DNA of 64,000 bases. Source: Fistulifera solaris. Taxonomy: Eukaryota; Bacillariophyta; Bacillariophyceae; Naviculales; Stauroneidaceae. Where the stretch lies: assembly GCA_030295235.1 (NCBI GenBank), contig AP026123.1, positions 1,736,001 to 1,800,000 of the forward strand, given 5' to 3'. How positions within the stretch are numbered: position 1 is the stretch's first letter; each line of letters begins with the position of its first letter. Below, piece by piece: positions 56,529 to 64,000 of this stretch. The position numbers were made by a program, and so were the translations under genes. Under the pieces are notes generated by a model, which was given only the letters and a program-made list of their open reading frames with translations, searched no databases and was not told the origin of the DNA.

Positions 56529-57581
56529 ATGCAGCGCATTCTATTTTTGGCGCTTCTGGCGCGAGCCTTTCTGACGGCGCAAGCCTTTACTCCTCATCTT
56601 CCGACGACTCATCCTCGTCCGCCGACAACATTCACTGGTCGAACATTTTCTACAACATCATCACTATTCTCTTCATTGCGACAACAAGACACCAAAGATC
56701 TTGTCGGAGACGATGCGGCGGCGTTTTCTTTGGAAGAACAGTCCTTGACGGAATGGATTCAATTTTCCGTCGCCACCGGGACCGTCCTGGCGCTGGTGGC
56801 ATACGTGTGGTTCTGGCCCTCGGGTCCCCACGGTGGTGATGCCTTTCTCAACACCATTCAGTCAACTCTCGGAACGACCGACCCAGCGGTCAACGTCACG
56901 GGAATGTTATCGGTTTTTGCCGTCTTTCATTCGGGGTTGGCCGGATTGCGCACGTATGCGGAACCCGTGGTAGGAGCACGGGCTTGGCGGGTGTTGTTTG
57001 CCTTGGTTAGTCTCCCCTTGGCACTATCTTGTATTTCTTACTTTATCAATCATGCACACGAAGGAACTCAATACTGGGATGTGACGCAAGTTCCGGGGAT
57101 TCATTCTGCGCTTTGGATCGCCAACTTTATCTCTTTCTTGTTCCTGTACCCGAGTACGTTTAATTTGTTGGAAATTGCTGCGATTCAACCACCACAACTG
57201 CATTTGTGGGAGACGGGCATTACGCGAATCACACGGCATCCTCAAGCCATCGGGCAATTTGTTTGGTGCTTTGCGCATACGTTGTGGTTAGGAACATCGA
57301 CCGCGGTGGCGGCGTCCGCGATTCTGGTCGCTCATCATGCCTTTTCGATTTATCATGGGGATCGACGACTACAAACACGGCATGGGGAAAATTTTGAGTA
57401 CATCAAGAGCAAAACATCGGTAGTACCATTTCAGGCGATATGGGAAGGACGACAAGAGCTCCCTCCGGATTACTACAAAGAGTTTCTACGCGGACCTTAT
57501 TTTTTGGTAGTTGGAGGTACCATAGCTGCTTACTTTGCACATCCGTACATGCAAGCCGGAGCTGCGCTTTTGCATTGGTAG
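56529..57581 (+). CDS. Z-ISO: 15-cis-zeta-carotene isomerase (Z-ISO), plastid
   Basis: Isomerises the 15-cis bond of tri-cis-zeta-carotene in carotenoid synthesis; heme-dependent membrane protein of the NnrU-like family. 350 residues, one exon. Plastid start MQRILFLALLARAFLTAQAFTPHL (signal peptide, then QAFTP). The membrane domain shows VFAVFHSGLAGLRTYAEPVVGARAWRVLFALVSLPLA, with His and Arg conserved as in NnrU/Z-ISO, LLEIAAIQPPQLHLWETGITRITRHPQAIGQFVWCFAHTLWLG (RHP motif, heme-ligand His) and LVAHHAFSIYHGDRRLQTRHGENF. About six membrane segments. Needed for fucoxanthin and beta-carotene supply. Confidence 0.93.
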   Translation: MQRILFLALLARAFLTAQAFTPHLPTTHPRPPTTFTGRTFSTTSSLFSSLRQQDTKDLVGDDAAAFSLEEQSLTEWIQFSVATGTVLALVAYVWFWPSGPHGGDAFLNTIQSTLGTTDPAVNVTGMLSVFAVFHSGLAGLRTYAEPVVGARAWRVLFALVSLPLALSCISYFINHAHEGTQYWDVTQVPGIHSALWIANFISFLFLYPSTFNLLEIAAIQPPQLHLWETGITRITRHPQAIGQFVWCFAHTLWLGTSTAVAASAILVAHHAFSIYHGDRRLQTRHGENFEYIKSKTSVVPFQAIWEGRQELPPDYYKEFLRGPYFLVVGGTIAAYFAHPYMQAGAALLHW

Positions 57582-57717
57582 AAATAATAAAATGATGGGC
57601 GTTCCTTGTTTAATACAATTTCTTTTATGGTGAAAACATAAAATGAATTGAATGCAATCAAATTTCATTGCAAGATAAACACATCAATAAGCGTGAACTA
57701 ATATTACATTAGCTTGT

Positions 57718-58086
57718 CTAACGATCCTGAATGGTCACGTCAACCTCAACACCGGGCTCAATGTTGATCATGGTGATTTGCTTGACGACATCACTGGGGG
57801 CATGCAAATCGATCAAACGCTTGTGAATGCGCATTTCGAAACGGTCCCATGTGTTGGTACCTTCACCACTGGGAGCCTTACGAGTCGTAATTACCAAGCG
57901 CTTGGTGGGCATGCGCACCGGTCCGGAAACGTGCAAGTTCTTGTCAACGGCACCTTTCTTCACGTCAGCGCAGACCTTCTCCAAGTTGGCTACGTTACGG
58001 GAAGTAAGTGTGATACGGATACGGTGCACAACCTGATCTTCAGAGGCAGCGGCGGCATCCTTCTTGACGGGGGGAACGTACGACAT
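57718..58086 (-). CDS. RPS20: 40S ribosomal protein S20 (uS10)
   Basis: 122 residues. The sequence [79 protein letters not shown] and the final [11 protein letters not shown] match eukaryotic uS10 almost throughout. Cytosolic small subunit. The N-terminus ([17 protein letters not shown]) is short and variable, as usual. Divergent from the Nopp140-like gene. Confidence 0.97.
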   Translation of the reverse strand: MSYVPPVKKDAAAASEDQVVHRIRITLTSRNVANLEKVCADVKKGAVDKNLHVSGPVRMPTKRLVITTRKAPSGEGTNTWDRFEMRIHKRLIDLHAPSDVVKQITMINIEPGVEVDVTIQDR

Positions 58087-58546
58087 GATGATGAATGTGT
58101 TTTTGTTTGATTTTTACTCGATTTGATCACTTCCGACTGCAAAAAATCACCAATTCAGTTGTGAGCGAATACTGGTTGTACTTATGTCATTATTTCGGCC
58201 CAAAACTGGCTCAAAATGCATTTCATAATAAAACTTACCTAAGGCAAAGTGAGAAGTGCCATGGTCGCGGTGTCGGTGGATGTGGATGCTCTCGTTTTAT
58301 TTTCAGCAGGAAATGAGGGCGGTCGCATTACAGACTATTGTAGTAAAACGGTAATCAGTAAAAACGATTACGTCGATCGACTCCCGTATCGTCCGTTGGT
58401 TCACGCTGCTACTCGCAGCCATTGCTTTCGCGCTCACATTTTCAACTCATTTTTTATTCTTTTCTTTGTTTTCTCCCTTTGAGAGGCGTATGTTCTTACC
58501 AAGGAACATTTTTCTATCGAGTCAAAGATACCAACGAAATTCAGAG
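58087..58546. promoter_or_regulatory. Two-way region, uS10 and the Nopp140-like gene
   Basis: 460 bp between two genes of ribosome production. No gene, long repeat or palindrome seen. Confidence 0.35.
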
Positions 58547-58812
58547 ATGGGAGCCAAGGAAGATGAAAGCATGCAAAAATCACTGGCCATGTTGGCCTTG
58601 TTGAAAGAACAAGGATTTGAAAAGGCAGCCAAGGCGTTGGAAAAGGAAATTAAAGAAAAGTACGGGACCGTCAAGTCCACATTGCCACTCGGATCATGGA
58701 CGTACTGTGAAATAAGCAAAAGTGACAGTAGCGACAGCGATGATAGTAGGGATGAAGAGGACAAGAAACCTATCATCGCGAAACCAGTTAAGAAAGCAGA
58801 CTCATCGTCATC

Positions 58813-58864
<52 letters not shown>

Positions 58865-60073
58865 GATTCTTCCTCCGACAGTGACTTATCAGATGACGAG
58901 AAAGCGATAAAAAATGACCAGCCCGTGGCAACGAAGAAAGCAGTGAGCTCGAGTTCTTCCTCCTCGTCCGAAAGTGATTCGTCATCCGACGAGGAGGAGG
59001 TCAAGAAAAAAGCCTATCCAACAACCTGCAGCAAAGAAAAATGAAAGCAGCAGCGAATCGAGCGACAGCTCGTCCGAAAGTGACGATGACTATAGGAAAG
59101 CAAAGGTTGTTGTAGCCGTAAAGGAGCAACCGAGGGCTGTGAAGGATGACTCCTCATCATCTTCCTCCTCAAGTGATAGTAGTGATTCGGATGATAGTGA
59201 TTCGGAGGACGAAAAGCAACCAATCAAAGAGAGTGCCAATACGAAAGTGTCGAAGACAGTTAGCGCTAAGGCTTCTTCTTCGTCCTCATCTTCGTCTTCT
59301 TCCTCGGCCTCATCTTCATCGTCTTCAGAAAGCGAGCAAAAAGCACCCAATAAGGCTCATGAGGAAAGTGACTCATCCAAAGATTCAGATTCAGATAGCG
59401 ACAATGATAATGATAATCTCAAACGCAAAGCAGCATCTCCCAACACGACGAATCCCGCCAAGAAGCTAAAAGTGGAAATCAAGGAAGTTTCCCCCGACGA
59501 CAATAGCGACGACAGTGATGTGAGTGATGTAGAGGTATCGGATGTTTCGTCGGTCGATGTTTCTTCATCGTCCTCTTCGTCATCGTCATCATCGGACGAC
59601 AGCAGCGACAGTGAGAGCTCTAGTGACGACTCTTCTTCCTCTGATGAGGAATCAGAAGACGATGACGACGCCGCAAAGAGAGCACAGACAAGAAAGAAAG
59701 AGGCAGAACGAAAGGCTAAAGCAGCAGCCGAAGCAGCTCTCCAATGGACCCCAAAAGCAGTCAAAGCCGCGGAAATAGCTATTACGCCAGGTAGCGACGG
59801 AGCCCAGGCTTTATCAAAAGGAAAGCCATTCCAACGTGTCGACAGCGAACATTGGGGCACTGTTGCTGTTGAAAAGGTGGTGCCATGGCGGATAACTCAT
59901 ATGAAGGCGTCTTTGGAGAATCAGGTTTTGGACTGAAAGCGAGCGAGAAGCTTCTTCAAGTCCGCGGCAAAGATTTTACAAGAGAGAAAAACAAGAGAAA
60001 ACGAACTTTTAATGGTTTCTCACGTAGTGGAGGTCAGATTGATGCCGAGACGAGCTACTCTACCAAATTTTAG
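58547..60073 (+). CDS. NOLC1: Nopp140/SRP40-like nucleolar phosphoprotein
   Basis: About 508 residues. A LisH-like start (AMLALLKEQGFEKAAKALEKEI) is followed by alternating acidic-serine and basic blocks (SSSSSDSSSDSDLSDDEKA; AVVKEQPR-type basic parts), the hallmark of Nopp140/SRP40, which chaperones snoRNPs in nucleolus and Cajal bodies. The end carries the SRP40 C-terminal domain: PFQRVDSEHW, then DNSYEGVFGESGFGLKASEKLLQVRGKDFTREKNKRKR and a final KF. Two single-base shifts (in an A run near 59010, and near 59882) break the frame. ATG 58547 is preferred; one at 58490 is also possible. The serine blocks are CK2-type sites. Confidence 0.85.
58814..58864 (+). repeat. (TCG)17 microsatellite
   Basis: 51 bp of pure TCG units inside the Nopp140-like gene, encoding a Ser run. 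The pure tract is likely to vary in length between strains. Confidence 0.9.
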
Positions 60074-60173
60074 GACTTTAGTTCATGATTAAAGACGACT
60101 ATAGTGAATTATGTTTCTAATTATGGATGAAAAGTCATGTGATTTTTTCCACAGTGGTCTTCGCTACCTATAT

Positions 60174-62249
60174 TTACCGCAAGCCAAGCTTCTCGCGGAA
60201 CGACTCATCATTTGCATTCATTTCGATCCACTCCTTCAGTGGGCGCGCCGAAGGAATGAGTTGAAATGTCTTCGCAACAGAACGGCGGCGCTTCACGGCT
60301 TCTGAATGAGCAAGGTTACCAAACATCTGTCCAAAATCCTTCATGTACGTCGGGTGCGTAATCTTTTCAGTTATCTTTTCTTCCTTTACCGCTGTCCCGT
60401 CCGAACTTTCTAGAATCATTTGCTCCATAAGTATCTTGATATCGCTTGCCGAAGCGAAGTCAGTGACCAACCCGATTTCATGGCCTGAATAGACTTGATA
60501 ACTATCAAATATATTCGCAACAGCAACACCGAGATCATCGATACTCATGCAAACGACTTTGGTATCTTGCTTGTCCTTGGGGACATTCAATACCACCGAA
60601 GAATCGGCCTGCTTCACCACCATGCTTAAGAAGTGTTCAGTATAATACGGCAAGAGCACATATGTAGCTGAAAGTTTCTTTGTTCTGGCATAGGCTGCTG
60701 ATCGAGCACGAGCATCAAAGTGATCCAAAGCGCTCGCATGCTCAAAATGTCCCAACTCCTGCATGTGACTCAGCAACTCGGCCGATTCGAAAGTACTGAA
60801 CACGAGATGCCGAACGCTCTTTGCTGCTTCACAGGCATCGATGAGGCGGCATATTTGCTCCTCTTCTTGTTCAAACGGCGTCGAATCTTCGGAAAGACAG
60901 TGGGTGGCCAAGAAAACTCCTTGAACACCATCTACCGCAGCTTGGCAAGATTTGGTATCATTTAGATCAACTGGAACAATTGTGATACGATCGGGATGAA
61001 GTGCCCTGAGCTCGACCACATCTAGATTCTTGACATCGCTTACTGGAATACGAATCGCGTATTCCTTCCGGACATCGGTCAGGAGCCCCTTCACGACACT
61101 GGTCGCTTCGACGGACGGTGCTCCGAAAACCGCCACCGACACAATAGATGGTGCATCCTCTATAAGACCAGCTTTGACAAATGCCGAAGCCTCCGAATGT
61201 GTTAATAACCAGTCTTCGAACTGCTGCGGTTCTTGTCGCAGAATCTGACGAGTCAACTCTTCGTCGTGAGGGCGGTGACGAGGATCGCCCAAATACTGAC
61301 ACATTTGCGCCACCGCCGCTGCGCCTTCGAACTCCATTGACGATACTTCCTCGACGGTCAGTGGATTGTAAATGACAGGTTTTCCGTACAAATCTTCAAA
61401 CATGGAGGCAATTTCGTCCATCGAAATCCGCTGACCCACCACGCGGAGGTTCTGGTTGTCGTACTTTTCTGGCTCGTCGAATATGTTCGCTGTCAAGAAA
61501 TCAAGATGGATCGTGTTAGCCAGAACAGTTTTAAATACTCGCAAATCCTTCAATCGTCAACTTACGAACAAGGATAGAAAGGTCTTGAGCACCCATCATG
61601 TCGATTTTGTTGTTGCCGTCACCAAAACACGCTGACAGATTCCACTGTGTCTGGCTCTCATCGGGAAGTGGGCAAAAGAAACCCAAGAAATTGGAATAGA
61701 GAAAGGGTATGGTTACCAAGGTAAGCTTCAAGTCCGGAACGTCCGCCAAGAATTGGAGAGCAAAGGCCGCTCCGCGGCCTTTGGCGCTGAAATGGGGCAC
61801 AATGCTACCGTCATCGAGCGGATCGATCCATCCTTTGCCTCTTCTTGTACATTATCCCGGCAGCTAAAGACGACATGTCGAGGGAGCTTATCCTTCTCGT
61901 ACACTTCTTTGAGACAGCGGAAGAAGGATTCGATCACTTGATACTCTGCGGCGGCGGCCGTGCTGAAACCATCACAGGGGATATCGGTGGTAGTAATGAG
62001 CACGATAGCGGTAGCTTGGGTTTCTTGCAATACCTGGCGCACATCATTTATATTCTGAAGATCCCCCTTCCAAAAGAAAGCCCCCAACGCGTCGGTCAAG
62101 TATTGCTGCTGCTCGACGCTGTGTTGATGACCGAACGCGTAGACGGGAGAATAGCCCGCACAGGCCAACCCTTCGACCACGGCGCGTCCTTGCTCACCGG
62201 AGCCGCCAAAGACTAGCGCGGTTTGTTTGGAGTTTGATGCAGTCTTCAT
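60174..62249 (-). CDS. Double NmrA-like NAD(P)-binding protein
   Basis: About 666 residues: two NmrA-type Rossmann modules in one chain. Module 1: TALVFGGSGEQGRAVVEGL (GxxGxxG present), GDLQNINDVRQVL, IVLITTTDI, RHVVFSC. Module 2: SVAVFGAPSVEATSVVKGL (glycine motif largely lost), VDLNDTKSCQAAVDGVQGVFLATH, VRHLVFSTFESAE, SATYVLLPYYTEHFL. Proteins of this fold are often redox sensors without reductase activity. Exons 62249-61566 and 61489-60174 are joined over a 76-bp intron (GTAAGT to TGACAG, phase 1). One single-base shift near 61810. A downstream tail (MFGNLAHSEAVKRRRSVAKTFQL) follows. Neither module shows a clear YxxxK catalytic pair. Confidence 0.75.
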
Positions 62250-62662
62250 GTCGACAAAAGAATGTTGTTATTGATTGTAATGTTTGTGCTTTTGTGAGAA
62301 GAGTTGACCTTGCCCAAAACATTGTTTTTGTTGTCTCCTCTTGTTTTTGTTGTCACCGAAAGATTCTTCGCATTATCGTCGGGGTTCGCATTTTTCGTGT
62401 GGTCGATCTCGCTTTGCCAGTCGCGTGACTCATTTCTGTCAAGACTAAACTTCTCTGCGTCTGTCCGTGGAACGGCTCTCAATTTCCGTGTTCGCCATTT
62501 TTCATTTTTTTTCTTTTTCGCGTCCGTTTTGTCATTCGTCACCGGCATTTTCCCAACTTTTATATTGTCAAAACGGAACGAGCGCATCAAGTCCAAAGGT
62601 GACTTCTTATACAGCTGTCTTCCTCGCAATAATTCATTTGCACACTTGACAATCACAATATC
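62250..62662. promoter_or_regulatory. Two-way promoter, double NmrA gene and MSP1
   Basis: 413 bp between divergent genes, T-rich on the plus strand, with a TTTTTTTTCTTTTTC tract near 62505-62519. No gene or palindrome seen. Confidence 0.35.
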
Positions 62663-63994
62663 ATGTCTCTCGAACGCGCCTCTTCGATCATAGATCGCTT
62701 TGGAGTCTTTATTGCATCTCTTCTCGAACCGGTCCCCGAGAAACCTCCTCCGAAAGCCAAGAATGAAGAAGCAGACTGGCTTTTGATCGGAATCAATTTA
62801 GTCTACACACTCACCGTTACCACGTTGAGCGGATACTTGCTTCTCTACTTGACCAATCGCTTTTCGAGCCTCATGACGGATCCCAACGACAAGGCACCGT
62901 CACAAGGACGCGTCAATGCACGATTGCAGAAAATTTTACAAAAACGGGCCACTTCCTTGCAAATTCCGACTCTTTCGCATTATGAACTCATCATGGCCGA
63001 TGATATATTGGATCCCGATGATATTGATGTCTCTTTTGCGGATATTGGTGGTTTGAATGAGACAAAGCAAGAAATCTACCAGCTCGCTGTTTTGCCGTTA
63101 TTGAAGCCAGAATTATTCAAAGGGAAATTGTGTCAACCCACCAAAGGAATACTATTGTTTGGCCGTCCAGGAACTGGAAAAACGATGTTAGCCAAGGCTG
63201 TGGCGAAAGAAGCCGAAGCCGTCTTCTTGCCGCTACAACTTTCCAAAATTTTGTCCAAATGGGTCGGCGAGTCCAACAAGTTAGTGGCCGCCACCTTTTC
63301 TTTGGCGCGAAAATTGCAGCCAGCCATTTTGTTCATTGACGAGCTGGATACCTTCTTGAAAGCGAGTAGCAGTGAAACAGCGTATCTGGATTCTATCAAG
63401 GCTGAATTTCTTACTCTTTGGGATGGAATCGGAACTTCTTCGGAGAATCGTGTTCTGGTGTTGGGAGCTACCAATAAGCCTCAGTTGATTGATACTGCCA
63501 TCCTACGACGTCTTCCACGCACTTTCCCCGTTCCGCTACCGGACCAAAAAGGCCGGCAATCGATTTTAGAGCTGTTGTTGAAAGATGAGCCACTGTCAGA
63601 TTCGGCAAGAAACTACATCCGTACATTGTCGCAACAAACGGTTGGATACTCAGGGAGTGATTTGAAGGAGTTGTGTCAGGCAGCAGCGATGGTTCGGGTA
63701 CAAGAAGTCACTGCCGAAATGTCTCGTCGACGTGTGATGGGAGAAGTTGGTGACGATGAAGAGGAGGATGAAGATTCTAAAACATTACGTCCTATATCTT
63801 TAGAAGACTTACAAACGGGAATGCTGAAGGTGCAACGAACTGGAGCGGCTGCCGAAACATACGGACGAGAAGAAAGTGGGATTCGTGCCGACGACGACTC
63901 TCTCCGCGATTTCGCAACTTTGCTTCGAAACTTAACACGTGCTGCTTCTCAAAATAGCAATGACCGAAATGATGATGGCATTCCTATTATCTGA
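62663..63994 (+). CDS. MSP1: MSP1/ATAD1-like AAA ATPase, mitochondrial outer membrane
   Basis: Extracts mislocalised tail-anchored proteins from the outer mitochondrial membrane and peroxisomes. 443 residues. One membrane segment at about residues 39-60 (WLLIGINLVYTLTVTTLSGYL). ATPase: VSFADIGGLNETKQEIYQLAVLPL, Walker A GRPGTGKTMLAK (the usual Pro-Pro is Arg-Pro), SKWVGESNKL (pore loop 1), Walker B ILFIDELDTFLKA, LGATNKPQLIDTAILRRLPRTF (sensor and Arg fingers) and YSGSDLKELCQAAAM. These match ATAD1 closely. The C-terminal region carries a long acidic insertion (GDDEEEDED) not usual in the family. Complete; stop at 63992-63994, six bases before the window end. Confidence 0.93.
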   Translation: MSLERASSIIDRFGVFIASLLEPVPEKPPPKAKNEEADWLLIGINLVYTLTVTTLSGYLLLYLTNRFSSLMTDPNDKAPSQGRVNARLQKILQKRATSLQIPTLSHYELIMADDILDPDDIDVSFADIGGLNETKQEIYQLAVLPLLKPELFKGKLCQPTKGILLFGRPGTGKTMLAKAVAKEAEAVFLPLQLSKILSKWVGESNKLVAATFSLARKLQPAILFIDELDTFLKASSSETAYLDSIKAEFLTLWDGIGTSSENRVLVLGATNKPQLIDTAILRRLPRTFPVPLPDQKGRQSILELLLKDEPLSDSARNYIRTLSQQTVGYSGSDLKELCQAAAMVRVQEVTAEMSRRRVMGEVGDDEEEDEDSKTLRPISLEDLQTGMLKVQRTGAAAETYGREESGIRADDDSLRDFATLLRNLTRAASQNSNDRNDDGIPII

Positions 63995-64000
63995 GCTTCT

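Noticed and set aside
58522-59004. 160-codon minus-strand acidic frame
   Set aside because: It is the complement of the serine-coding repeats in the Nopp140-like gene; low complexity explains the lack of stops. The same holds for 59357-59860.

Overview
The window is a stretch of nuclear genome from a photosynthetic stramenopile, most probably a diatom. Several signs point there. Nuclear genes for plastid proteins (FNR, ClpP, GluRS, Z-ISO) start with a signal peptide followed by the ASAFAP-type cleavage motif (AAAFAP, ASAFS, SSAFFP, AQAFTP) that marks import into a four-membrane red-lineage plastid. There is a cyclin of the diatom-specific type and a urea-cycle-type mitochondrial carbamoyl-phosphate synthase. 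Genes are dense (about 37 confident or likely protein genes in 64 kb), mostly with 0-2 short GT-AG introns of about 44-105 bp (one of 215 bp). I saw no retroelement, DNA transposon, virus-like element, CRISPR, rRNA or tRNA gene.

Layout: 0-9.6 kb holds KIN17, an aldo/keto-reductase-like protein lacking the catalytic residues, RNase P/MRP subunit POP5, Mediator subunit MED14, a type II membrane glycosyltransferase-like protein, and a PRKRIP1-like spliceosomal protein. Between the last two lies an array of ~33-bp repeats, each carrying a small palindrome. 10-20.3 kb: AMP deaminase, mitochondrial HslU, an LRR protein, a secretory prolyl 4-hydroxylase, and ribosomal proteins eL28 and eL15 head to head. 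21-32 kb: J-protein, an AMSH-type N-terminal domain protein, NOP56, a DUF501 protein, SDHAF4, SF-assemblin, diatom-type cyclin, and an EF-hand cation/Ca2+ exchanger. 33-40.9 kb: mitochondrial CPS, mitochondrial malate dehydrogenase and holocytochrome c synthase. 42-49 kb: a GluRS fused to an EMAPII-like tRNA-binding domain, FNR and ClpP for the plastid, and one of two related small proteins. 49-64 kb: DUF1769 protein, ATP12, the second small paralogue, oligopeptidase B-like peptidase, Z-ISO, uS10, a Nopp140-like protein, a double NmrA protein and MSP1/ATAD1.

The genes are mainly housekeeping: nucleolar and ribosome assembly (NOP56, Nopp140, eL28, eL15, uS10, POP5), RNA and transcription (KIN17, PRKRIP1, MED14), mitochondrial quality control and assembly (HslU, MSP1, ATP12, SDHAF4, HCCS), nitrogen/carbon metabolism (CPS, MDH, AMPD) and plastid function. 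Many neighbours are divergent and share short two-way promoters.

About fourteen otherwise well conserved genes are each interrupted by one to three single-base shifts, often in A or G runs. I read these as indel errors in the assembly and annotate such genes as one gene. The most interesting items are the GluRS-EMAPII fusion, the palindromic repeat array and the hairpin inside it, a dispersed small hairpin motif, a 16-bp palindrome centred in the POP5/MED14 promoter, a two-member family of unknown small proteins, an aldo/keto reductase without its catalytic tetrad, and several coding-like segments with no recognisable family.
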